NCBI GenBank assembly: GCA_045651985.1
Contig: JAZRTK010000017.1
Location: 1 to 49,700 of the forward strand
DNA from: SIG710 sp045651985
GTDB taxonomy: Bacteria > Bacillota > Clostridia > Oscillospirales > CAG-272
Direction: 5' to 3'
Length of the DNA stretch: 49,700 bases
In this document: positions 16,882-24,236 of the stretch, in pieces
How the letters are laid out: every line of letters starts with the position of its first letter
Position numbering within the stretch: position 1 is the first letter of the stretch
Translations under genes and position numbers: made by a program
The notes under the pieces: model-generated
What the model saw: only the letters and a program-made list of their open reading frames with translations
What the model was told of the DNA's origin: nothing
Database searches by the model: none

Positions 16882-17745
16882 TTACAGTCTGCTCTTACCG
16901 GGGAAGAACAGCGCAACGGTGCCGGGACCCGAATGGGAGCCGATGATAGGACCTACGTCTGTTATAAGCTCGACCTTCGCGCCGTATTTTGACGCAAGAA
17001 GATCTGCCAGATACTGCGCGTCTGTCATGCAGTCACCGTGGGAGATAAAGGCAATTCCGCCCAGATCGGTAGCAAGCTCGCCGTATTTGTCTGCCATGGC
17101 GTTAAGCGACATCTTTCTGCCTCGCACCTTGGAAAAAGGAACCAAGTGCCCTGTATCGTCCATGCGGAGCACGGGCTTGATACCGAGCATGTTGCCAAAG
17201 AACGCAGCCGCCGCGGAGATTCTTCCGCCGCGCTTCAGATATTCAAGATCGTCAACGGTAAACCAGATAGATATCTTGAGCTTGACATCCTCGGCAAAAT
17301 CTGCCGCTTCGTCAATGGTTGCGCCCGCTAACTTCTTGTCGTTTACAAGCTTTACGATAAGTCCGTAACCTGCAGAAGCCGAAAGCGTATCAACAACTCT
17401 TATCTTGCGCTCCGGATACTTTTCGGAAAGCGACACAGAAGCGAGCCTTGCGGAGTTATAAGTAGTGCTCAAAGCGGAAGAAAATCCGATATAAAGCACG
17501 TCCTTGCCCTGCAAAAGAGCACCCTCGAACATATCTTCAAACTCTGCCACGTTTACGGCAGATGTCTTAGGCGTCGCGCCATCTCTCATTTTCTGATAAA
17601 AATCTCCGATGTCAATGCCCTCCACGGACTTTGTTTCGTCACCGTCAAAGTGCAGATGCAGACTTTTGCAGGGGATTCCCCACTCACGCAAAAGTGTTTC
17701 GGGCAGGTCACAGCCCGAATCGGTAAAAATAACGTATTCTTTCAT
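16882..17745 (-). CDS. DegV-family fatty-acid-binding protein (FakB type)
   Basis: A 287-residue DegV protein. Family landmarks visible are FTDSGCDLP near the start, TPKTSAVNV (about 57-65), the SALSTTYNSARLA segment (about 86-98) that lines the fatty-acid pocket, and the C-terminal GSHSGPGTVALFF. DegV/FakB proteins hold a fatty acid and present its carboxylate to FakA. The 38-nt gap to the FakA-type gene and 20-nt gap after the MarR gene make a three-gene operon. AAGGAG precedes the ATG. Chain-length preference cannot be read from the sequence. Confidence 0.87.
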   Translation of the reverse strand: MKEYVIFTDSGCDLPETLLREWGIPCKSLHLHFDGDETKSVEGIDIGDFYQKMRDGATPKTSAVNVAEFEDMFEGALLQGKDVLYIGFSSALSTTYNSARLASVSLSEKYPERKIRVVDTLSASAGYGLIVKLVNDKKLAGATIDEAADFAEDVKLKISIWFTVDDLEYLKRGGRISAAAAFFGNMLGIKPVLRMDDTGHLVPFSKVRGRKMSLNAMADKYGELATDLGGIAFISHGDCMTDAQYLADLLASKYGAKVELITDVGPIIGSHSGPGTVALFFPGKSRL

Positions 17746-17765
17746 TTGCTTTCTCCTTTTTGGGG

Positions 17766-18200
17766 TTATGTTGCCAGAGAGTCAAGGTTGTCGGAGATTA
17801 TGGACAGGCATCTATAAAAATTCTCGCGCTCACCCGACGTAAGCTCGTCACCCATGCCGTCAAGAACTCCTTTGATCTTATCAGCGATCCGCTTCCCTGC
17901 CATCTCGCCTTTTTCGGTCAGCACTAAGGGCGCTTTGTATCTCTTTGCTTTCTTCGACTGGCACACAATGTATCCGTTCTTTTCAAGGTAATCAATGGAA
18001 CGGGATATGGTCGCCTTGTCCTCCTCGCATCGCTCACAAAGATCGGTAGCAGTCAGAGCCTCGGAGGTGTAAAGGTAATAAAGGCAGGAAACGTGAGCGC
18101 TTTTCAGACCGTAATCAGCCATTTCCCTATTTTTGATTTTCCTTATGTTACGGCTTATTTTCGCGATCAAAACCGTAAATCTTTCAAATCTTTCGTTCAT
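17766..18200 (-). CDS. MarR-family regulator of the fakB-fakA operon
   Basis: A 144-residue winged-helix MarR protein. Helix-turn-helix about residues 45-70 (LTATDLCERCEEDKATISRSI), wing with KAKRYKAPLVLTEKG (about 84-98), dimerising helices at both ends. The ATG at 18200 has GGAGGT 5 nt upstream; a longer open frame upstream would run through the palindrome and is not preferred. It is the first gene of the fakB-fakA operon. FabT, the fatty-acid repressor of streptococci, is also a 144-residue MarR protein; a lipid-responsive role is suggested by context, not by sequence identity I could measure. Confidence 0.88.
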   Translation of the reverse strand: MNERFERFTVLIAKISRNIRKIKNREMADYGLKSAHVSCLYYLYTSEALTATDLCERCEEDKATISRSIDYLEKNGYIVCQSKKAKRYKAPLVLTEKGEMAGKRIADKIKGVLDGMGDELTSGERENFYRCLSIISDNLDSLAT

Positions 18201-18218
18201 GAATACCTCCGAATGATA

Positions 18219-18234
18219 TGTTGAGATTTCAACA
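18219..18234 (-). promoter_or_regulatory. Palindromic operator candidate for the MarR regulator
   Basis: TGTTGA-GATT-TCAACA, a 16-bp inverted repeat lying 4-19 nt upstream of the predicted transcription start region boundary and between the -10 box and the MarR ribosome site. The length and symmetry suit MarR binding, and the position suits autorepression. Weaker symmetry extends outward to about 18215-18238. Confidence 0.6.
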
Positions 18235-18244
18235 ATCATAGAAA

Positions 18245-18273
18245 ATTATACCACGGATTCAAGAAAAAGTCAA
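18245..18273 (-). promoter_or_regulatory. Sigma-A promoter of the marR-fakB-fakA operon
   Basis: TTGACT (18268-18273), 17-nt spacer ending in GTGG, TATAAT (18245-18250) on the minus strand, directly upstream of the palindrome at 18219-18234. Confidence 0.85.
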
Positions 18274-18315
18274 CATATTTATTTAATAATCCTTAAAAAA
18301 GCGTGGATTTTCCGC

Positions 18316-18347
18316 AAAAAGCGCCCCTTCGAAAAGGGACGCTTTTT
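18316..18347 (-). terminator. Terminator of pheST
   Basis: Stem AAAGCGCCCCTT/AAGGGACGCTTT (one A-C mismatch) with a CGAA loop and A/T tracts on both sides. It begins right after the pheT stop codon, read on the minus strand. Confidence 0.75.
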
Positions 18348-18348
18348 A

Positions 18349-20769
18349 TTATCTGAGCTCAACACCCATTGTGTGCTGGAGCTTTTTGAGTATTCTTTTT
18401 ACGTAGCCGTCGATCTCCTCGCCCGTAAACTCATGGTCGTCGGGTGTGAACACGAGCTTGAACGCCATGCTCTTCTTGCCCTCGCCGATCTGCGCGCCGC
18501 GGTAAACGTCAAAAAGAGTTACCGAGGTGATGTACTTGCAGGAGGACGCAATAGCTTCTTCAAGCGCACCGCAGGTAGTCTCCTCTACGCAAACGAGAGC
18601 CAGATCGCGAATCTCACATGCAAATTTGGAGATGGGGGTAAATCGAATAGCGGTGTCAAAATGCTCAGAGAGGAGCTGGTAATCAAGCTCGCCCACGAAT
18701 ACGGGCTTTTCGATCGCCAGTGCCTCGCACACTTCGTAAGAAAGTCTTCCGAGATAACCGACCTCAACATCGCCAAGAAGCACCTTTGCGCTCATTCCGG
18801 GGTGCAGGAAGGGCTTGCTGTCATCGCGAACGTAGGTGAACTTAAGGTTAAAGGTATCAGCAATAGTTTCATACGCACCCTTGGCGGTAAAGAAGGTCTC
18901 GCCGTCGCCGAAAACACCGATTGAAAGCATCATGTGCTCCTCGGGATAGTCGGTGAGAGGCAGGGATCTTGGGATAAACTTGCGCGCGATCTCAAAGAAT
19001 CTGCCCGCGGTGTTGCCGCGGCGGAGATTGCGGACTGCCGCATTCACCATGGAGGGGGCAAGTGTGGTTCTCATAAGAGAAAGATCCTCGCTTATGGGAT
19101 TCATGATACGGATAGCGTTGCGCTCGGGGGCGTCCGCGGCATATCCCAGCATATCAAGGTCGCGGGGGGAGAAGAAGGAATAGAACATAGACTCATAGTA
19201 GCCCTGAGCCGCCAGCGCGCGCTTAAGCTTGAGCATCACCTTCTGCTCATGGTTCAGACCGCCGCAGGTGACCTTTGCAGTACGCAAGAAAGAGGGTACG
19301 ATGTGTTCATAACCGTAGGAACGGATAACCTCCTCGGCAATATCCTGAACGTTTGCATCAATATCGTCACGGTAAGGGGGGACCATAACGGAAAGCTCGT
19401 CGCCACAGATCTTAGGCTCGAAGTTGAGAGCAGTAAGAGTGCGGATAATATCCTTTTCGGGTACGGAGATTCCTAGAATTTCCGTCATTTTTGCAATGCT
19501 CACGGTAAGAGGAGTTGCCTCGGTGGAATTACCCGAGGAGCGCTCAATATGGAGCTTTGAGACCTTACCGCAGCCAAGCTCGCAAACAAGGTGCAGAGCG
19601 CGCTTCATACCAAGCTGAGTTGTGTACTCGTCAAGTCCCTTTTCAAAACGTGAGCTGGAGTCAGAGCTCTGACCGAGAGCACGCGAGGTTTTACGCACGT
19701 TATCACGGGCGAACTTCGCAGACTCGAACATAACAGCCTTTGTCGTATCCTTGATCTCGGAGTTGAGACCGCCCATGATACCCGCCAAAGCTACGGGTCT
19801 GTGACCGTCGCAGATAACGAGATTTGCGGGGGTAAGCTCAAATTCCTTTTCGTCAAGGGTCACGATCTTCTCGCCCTGAGCCGCGCGGCGGACGATGATC
19901 TCGGAATTTTCAAGATCTGCCATGTCAAATGCGTGCATGGGCTGACCAAATTCTTTGAGAACGTAGTTCGTAATATCTACCATATTGGAGATAGAGTTGA
20001 CTCCGACAAGCGCCAGACGGCGGCGCATCCATGCGGGGGACTGACCGATCTCAACGTCGGAAACGTAGTGAGCGATATAGCGGGGACAAAGGTCGGGAGC
20101 TTCAACCGTTACGTTGAAATCAAGGTCTGCGCCGTTTTCTGCATAGTCGAGAGCGGGCATCTTGAACTCCTTACCCAAAACTGCCGCAACCTCACGGGCA
20201 ATACCGATAATGCTCTGGCAGTCGGGACGGTTCGCGGTGATAGCTATGTCGAAAATGTAGTCGTCAAGACCGAGAATGGGTTTTACGTCGGCACCCAAGG
20301 GTGCGTCTGCGGGAAGCACAAGCAGACCGTTATAGCCCGCGCCGGGGTACATATCCTCGCTGACGCCTATCTCCACACCCGAGCAGAGCATACCCTCGGA
20401 ATCAACTCCGCGAAGCTTGCCCTTTTTAATGGTCATAACGCCTTCAATCGTCACGTGGTCCTTTGCGGTGGCGTAGACCGTAGCGCCAACAAGAGCTACG
20501 GGGTATCTGCCGCCAACGCCCACGTTGTCCGCGCCGCAGCAGATCTGGAACGTGCCCTTATCGCCGCAGTCAACGGTGCATATATGAATGTGTGTGTCGG
20601 GAATAAGCTCGCAGGTCAAGACCTCACCTACGACCACGCCCGAAATATCTTTTCCTACTTCAATAAGCTCCTCGACCTCAAAGCCGACAGAGAACAAAAG
20701 TCTCTCAAGCTCTTTTGCGGGAACGTCAATGTCTACGTATTCACGAAGCCAACTAAGCGGTGCTAACAT
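18349..20769 (-). CDS. pheT: Phenylalanine--tRNA ligase beta subunit
   Basis: An 806-residue beta subunit of the alpha2-beta2 class II enzyme that charges tRNA-Phe. Domain order: N-terminal wing with MLAPLSWLREYVDI, OB-fold tRNA-binding domain (about 40-150), B3/B4 editing domain (about 210-380, including RRAAQGEKIVTLDEKE and LAGIMGG), B5 domain (about 405-475), the catalytic-like core (ESMFYSFFSPRD) and the C-terminal FDX-ACB domain (about 712-805, FTPISKFACEIRDLALVC). Full family length. It lies 14 nt downstream of pheS and is controlled with it by the T-box leader. Confidence 0.96.
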   Translation of the reverse strand: MLAPLSWLREYVDIDVPAKELERLLFSVGFEVEELIEVGKDISGVVVGEVLTCELIPDTHIHICTVDCGDKGTFQICCGADNVGVGGRYPVALVGATVYATAKDHVTIEGVMTIKKGKLRGVDSEGMLCSGVEIGVSEDMYPGAGYNGLLVLPADAPLGADVKPILGLDDYIFDIAITANRPDCQSIIGIAREVAAVLGKEFKMPALDYAENGADLDFNVTVEAPDLCPRYIAHYVSDVEIGQSPAWMRRRLALVGVNSISNMVDITNYVLKEFGQPMHAFDMADLENSEIIVRRAAQGEKIVTLDEKEFELTPANLVICDGHRPVALAGIMGGLNSEIKDTTKAVMFESAKFARDNVRKTSRALGQSSDSSSRFEKGLDEYTTQLGMKRALHLVCELGCGKVSKLHIERSSGNSTEATPLTVSIAKMTEILGISVPEKDIIRTLTALNFEPKICGDELSVMVPPYRDDIDANVQDIAEEVIRSYGYEHIVPSFLRTAKVTCGGLNHEQKVMLKLKRALAAQGYYESMFYSFFSPRDLDMLGYAADAPERNAIRIMNPISEDLSLMRTTLAPSMVNAAVRNLRRGNTAGRFFEIARKFIPRSLPLTDYPEEHMMLSIGVFGDGETFFTAKGAYETIADTFNLKFTYVRDDSKPFLHPGMSAKVLLGDVEVGYLGRLSYEVCEALAIEKPVFVGELDYQLLSEHFDTAIRFTPISKFACEIRDLALVCVEETTCGALEEAIASSCKYITSVTLFDVYRGAQIGEGKKSMAFKLVFTPDDHEFTGEEIDGYVKRILKKLQHTMGVELR

Positions 20770-20783
20770 ATCTATTTACCTCC

Positions 20784-21815
20784 TTAGTCCTTGAACTGCC
20801 GAGCGAATCTTACGTCAGACTCAAACAGGTTCTTTATATTGTTGATGCCGTACTTGAGCATGGCGATCCTCTCAACGCCCATACCGAAAGCAAAGCCCGA
20901 ATATTCATTTGAATCAATACCGCAGTTTTCAAGCACGCGGTGGTTTACGATACCCGCGCCAAGTACTTCTATCCAACCCGTGCCCTTGCAGAGCTTGCAG
21001 CCCTTTCCGCCGCAGGCAAAGCAGGAAACGTCGACCTCAACCGAGGGCTCGGTGAAGGGGAAGTAAGAGGGACGGAGACGCGTCTTTACGCCCTCTCCAA
21101 AAATGCGGGAGGAGAAGGTGTCAAGCATACCCTGCAGGTCGCAGACAGAAATGCCCTTGTCAACCACAAGTCCCTCCATCTGAGAGAACATGGGAGAGTG
21201 GGTAGCGTCATCGTCCGAGCGGAATACCTTGCCCGGGGACAGGATCTTGATGGGAGGCTTCTTGTTCTCCATTACGTGAATCTGACCTGCGGAGGTCTGG
21301 GTACGGAGAAGGAATCCCTCGGAGAGATAGAAGGTGTCCTGCATATCTCTTGCGGGATGATCTGCGGGGGTGTTGAGCGCGGTGAAGTTGTAATAATCGC
21401 TCTCTATCTCGCTGCCCTCGTATATCTCAAAGCCCATACCCGCAAAAATCTCGATCAGCTCGTTGCATACGAGTGTGTCGGGGTGGAGACCGCCGATGGT
21501 TTCGGTGACAGCGGGCATAGTTACGTCAATAGCCTCGGAGGCGTTCTTTGCCGCAAGCTCTGCCGCATGAAGTTTTCTATCTGCCTCGTCAAATGCGGAC
21601 GTCGCCCACTCCTTTATTTCGTTGATGATCTTACCAACTGCGGGTCTGTCTTCCTTTGGAACGTCCTTCATTCCCTTCATGATCTGGGAGATCTTACCTT
21701 CTTTGTTGTCAAGGAAGGTCTTTCTGAACTCGTACAGCTCCTTTGAGGCAGAATAAGAGCCAATACCACTCTCGATCTCCTCGCGGATCTCACGAATCTG
21801 GTCCTGAATTGCCAT
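20784..21815 (-). CDS. pheS: Phenylalanine--tRNA ligase alpha subunit
   Basis: A 343-residue catalytic alpha subunit. An N-terminal coiled-coil arm (about 1-90) that binds tRNA precedes the class II core with HPARDMQDTFYL (about 155-166), LLRTQTSAGQI, the zinc-like CFACGGKGCKLC insert (about 265-276), and motif 3 GFAFGMGVERIAMLKYGI (about 305-322). First gene of the pheST operon, with the T-box terminator 45 nt upstream of its start. Its expression should rise when tRNA-Phe is uncharged. Confidence 0.96.
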   Translation of the reverse strand: MAIQDQIREIREEIESGIGSYSASKELYEFRKTFLDNKEGKISQIMKGMKDVPKEDRPAVGKIINEIKEWATSAFDEADRKLHAAELAAKNASEAIDVTMPAVTETIGGLHPDTLVCNELIEIFAGMGFEIYEGSEIESDYYNFTALNTPADHPARDMQDTFYLSEGFLLRTQTSAGQIHVMENKKPPIKILSPGKVFRSDDDATHSPMFSQMEGLVVDKGISVCDLQGMLDTFSSRIFGEGVKTRLRPSYFPFTEPSVEVDVSCFACGGKGCKLCKGTGWIEVLGAGIVNHRVLENCGIDSNEYSGFAFGMGVERIAMLKYGINNIKNLFESDVRFARQFKD

Positions 21816-21860
21816 TTTGTGTAAATCCTTTCGTTTTATGTAAAATTTTATTTACAAAAT

Positions 21861-22118
21861 AAAAAGTCCGTCCCGAAAACGGGACGGAAATAAAAAATCC
21901 GCGGTACCACCCGAATTTGGGCAAAAGCCCACAACTCTCATCAGCCTTTAACGGTGGCATACCGAAGCCGACTACAAGGAAATTTTCAAAATATGCTTCC
22001 CTTCCCCGACTCTGCTCCAAAGCGAAAGGCATCATTCATCTGCGAAAGGTGCTTTCAGCCCGTGACACCTCTCTCTTTTTCGCAAAATGTTAAAATCTGC
22101 CGACTTTTTCACAACATT
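21861..22118 (-). promoter_or_regulatory. T-box leader of pheST
   Basis: The minus-strand leader contains the highly conserved T-box GGGTGGTACCGCGG (about 21899-21912), upstream AGAGAGG and GGCTGAAA motifs of the stem I apex (about 22048-22073), and a strong terminator stem TCCGTCCCG/CGGGACGGA (21867-21888) followed by five T. Uncharged tRNA should stabilise the antiterminator and let transcription reach pheS. I could not assign the specifier codon with confidence; UUC is expected from the downstream genes. Confidence 0.88.
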
Positions 22119-22124
22119 TAGTTT

Positions 22125-22153
22125 AATATACCACATTTTTCGTCTGTTGTCAA
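22125..22153 (-). promoter_or_regulatory. Sigma-A promoter of the T-box/pheST transcript
   Basis: TTGACA (22148-22153), 17-nt spacer ending in TGTGG, TATATT (22125-22130) on the minus strand, just upstream of the leader RNA. Confidence 0.82.
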
Positions 22154-22190
22154 GAGGTTTTTAAATTTACAATGGTCGTTCGCCCTCAAA

Positions 22191-22265
22191 AACGGCGGCT
22201 GAGCACCGCCTTTTCCCTGCTTGATTTTAGGGCCCGCCCCCCTTTTTAAAGAGGCTTGGGGGGGC
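22191..22265. repeat. Two GC-rich inverted repeats between agcS and pheST
   Basis: GGCGG and CCGCC form a short hairpin with flanking A/T tracts (22195-22213). Next, GCCCCCC (22236-22242) faces GGGGGGGC (22258-22265) across a 15-nt loop, a C-run/G-run stem. They lie between the agcS terminator and the pheST promoter and do not resemble coding sequence. Confidence 0.45.
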
Positions 22266-22296
22266 AAAAAAGCTCTGCCCGAGGGCAGAGCTTTTA
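22266..22296 (-). terminator. Terminator of the AGCS symporter gene
   Basis: Stem AGCTCTGCCC (22271-22280) and GGGCAGAGCT (22283-22292) with a tiny loop, flanked by A-run and T-run. It lies directly after the symporter stop codon on the minus strand. Confidence 0.82.
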
Positions 22297-22299
22297 CTT

Positions 22300-23871
22300 T
22301 TATTCTTCGTCAGACTTTGCGTATTCCGCTTCGATCTCGGGATCGTAGGAGCGCACGGGAGCTACGTCTTTCTTTTTTATCTTTCTGTCGATATAGTTGT
22401 TTGTGATCTTGACAACAAGCGGGATCATAAAGAGTACGCCTATCAAGTTGGGGAGCATCATCAGACCGTTGAAGGTATCGGAAATATCCCATGCGAGAGA
22501 AGACGTAAGAACCGCGCCAAGGACGACTGTACAAACATGAATAATCTTGAAGATGATAGTGGTCTTTGCGCCAAAGAGATATTCCCAAGCCTTGGAACCA
22601 TAGTGGGACCAGCCCAGAACGGTGGTGAAAGCAAAGAGGAACATTGCGATAGCAACGAATCTCTGACCAATGTTAAACCAGGGGAAAACGTAGTTGAACG
22701 CACCGCCAACAAGTGTGGCGTCAGTCAAACCCGCCGCGATCTCACCCGTCTTTACATTGAAGGCACCTCCCTCAAGTCCGCCGGAGGTAAGAACGACAAG
22801 TGCTGTCATAGTACAAACGATCATAGTGTCCGCAAACACCTCAAAAATACCCCACATACCCTGCTTTACAGGCTCTTTTACGCTGGAGTTGGAGTGTACC
22901 ATAACGGAGGAACCGAGACCGGCCTCGTTTGAGAACACGCCGCGCTTAAAGCCCTGCTGGGCCGCCAGCATAATAGCCGAGCCAAGAGTACCGCCCACAA
23001 AGGATTCGGGACGGAATGCGTTAACGAAAATCGCCTTAAATGCGGGAAGAATTGCCGCATAGTTTACACCGATTATAACAAGGCTTCCGGCAACGAAAAG
23101 AACGACCATGAAGGGAACGATCTTCTCAGCAACATTCGCGATTCTCTTCAGACCACCCAGAGTAATAAGAGCAGTCAGAAGCATTACGACAACGCCCAGG
23201 ATCACATTATAAAGGGAAATTCCGCCGAACACCTCGACAGAGGAAAGTGCCTTTACGTCAAATGCAGCGGCAACGTTTGCAACGATCTTGTTTACCTGAC
23301 CCATGGATCCGATGCCGAAGGATGCAAGCATTGTAAATATACAGAAAAGTACTGCAAGAACTTTACCGGGCTTCTTGAGAGATGCTTCGCCGTGCCTGTC
23401 CTTATACGAATAACTTCCGAAGCCGTCCTGCAAATAGTACATAGCCCCGCCGGACCATTCGCCCTTTTCATTCTTGCGGCGGAAGTACAGACCGAGAACG
23501 TTCTCGGAATAGTTGGTCATCATACCAAGGAACGCGGCGATCCACATCCAGAAAACGGCACCCGCGCCGCCTACACAAATAGCAGCGGCAACACCCGCGA
23601 TGTTACCTGTACCAACAGTTGCTGCAAGGGCAGTACAGAGAGCCTGGAAGGGAGAGATCGTTCCCTTCTCCTTCGTGTGTCCTATTACGTCCTTCTTAAA
23701 AAGACTTCCGATGGTGTTGTTCCACCAGTGCTTCAGATGCGAGACCTGAAAGACCTTTGTGCAAACGGTTGCAACAACGCCCGTGCCAAGCAGCAGGATA
23801 AGTCCTACCCAACCCCACACAAAGCCGTTGACGGCATTGTTTACACTCGTGATTTTTTCCAGTAGATTCAT
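22300..23871 (-). CDS. Sodium:alanine/glycine symporter (AGCS family)
   Basis: A 523-residue polytopic membrane protein of the alanine/glycine:cation symporter family. Family landmarks: FQALCTALAATVGTGNIAGVA (about 72-92), GGAGAVFWMW (about 97-106), NEAGLGSSVMVHS (about 318-330) and VFADTMIVCTMTALV. The start is the ATG at 23871, with AAGGAG 8-9 nt upstream; the frame is open far upstream but that stretch is the riboswitch. It imports alanine and/or glycine with sodium. The glycine riboswitch in the leader argues for glycine as the relevant substrate, and glyS lies just upstream. Confidence 0.92.
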   Translation of the reverse strand: MNLLEKITSVNNAVNGFVWGWVGLILLLGTGVVATVCTKVFQVSHLKHWWNNTIGSLFKKDVIGHTKEKGTISPFQALCTALAATVGTGNIAGVAAAICVGGAGAVFWMWIAAFLGMMTNYSENVLGLYFRRKNEKGEWSGGAMYYLQDGFGSYSYKDRHGEASLKKPGKVLAVLFCIFTMLASFGIGSMGQVNKIVANVAAAFDVKALSSVEVFGGISLYNVILGVVVMLLTALITLGGLKRIANVAEKIVPFMVVLFVAGSLVIIGVNYAAILPAFKAIFVNAFRPESFVGGTLGSAIMLAAQQGFKRGVFSNEAGLGSSVMVHSNSSVKEPVKQGMWGIFEVFADTMIVCTMTALVVLTSGGLEGGAFNVKTGEIAAGLTDATLVGGAFNYVFPWFNIGQRFVAIAMFLFAFTTVLGWSHYGSKAWEYLFGAKTTIIFKIIHVCTVVLGAVLTSSLAWDISDTFNGLMMLPNLIGVLFMIPLVVKITNNYIDRKIKKKDVAPVRSYDPEIEAEYAKSDEE

Positions 23872-23903
23872 AGCTTTCTTCTCCTTTGTTGATTTACACC
23901 AAT

Positions 23904-24049
23904 AAAAAAGTCCGAAGCTTGAAGCTCGGACGGAAATTTCATAAATAAATATAAAACCTTGTCCTTTTGCCTGAGATATCAGCGACAGTTTAAAATGTCG
24001 CCTTAAACCTTCGGCACCCGCTCGGGACGGGATTCTCCAAAGCTCTGTA
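23904..24049 (-). promoter_or_regulatory. Glycine riboswitch with terminator, upstream of the AGCS symporter
   Basis: On the minus strand 24049-23958 holds the glycine aptamer signature: CTTTGGAGA, GGGTGCCGAAGG and, after a stem, CTCAGGCAAAAGGACAAG. One aptamer is visible rather than the tandem pair. It is followed by a terminator hairpin GTCCGAGCT/AGCTTCGGAC (23910-23931) and a T-run (23904-23909). For an importer the expected logic is termination when glycine is plentiful, though the direction cannot be proven from sequence. Confidence 0.9.
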
Positions 24050-24078
24050 AAAACAGATTTATTGATAACTTGTCTCGC

Positions 24079-24107
24079 ATTATACCACATGTTTTTCCAA
24101 AATGCAA
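24079..24107 (-). promoter_or_regulatory. Sigma-A promoter of the glycine-riboswitch transcript
   Basis: TTGCAT (24102-24107), 17-nt spacer ending in TGTGG, TATAAT (24079-24084) on the minus strand, about 30 nt before the aptamer. Confidence 0.8.
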
Positions 24108-24160
24108 GTATTTTTTGCAAAAAATGCAAAAAAATGTAAAAATCAGCAAAAAAGTCAAGA

Positions 24161-24222
24161 AAAAGCCGATCAGACAGCTGTTTTTGTGCATAAATATGCA
24201 TGAAACAGCTTGTCCGATCGGC
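24161..24222 (-). terminator. Long-stem terminator of glyS
   Basis: On the minus strand GCCGATCGGACAAGCTGTTT pairs with the downstream arm ending GTCTGATCGGC around an apical loop at about 24186-24203, giving a stem of roughly 20 bp with small bulges, followed by TTTTT-rich sequence. It begins 15 nt after the glyS stop codon. Confidence 0.8.
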
Positions 24223-24236
24223 AAATTTCATTCAGA

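Noticed and set aside
23872..24231. N-terminal extension of the AGCS symporter by about 120 codons
   Set aside because: The stretch is the glycine riboswitch, its terminator and promoter; the ATG at 23871 has a good ribosome site and gives the normal family length.
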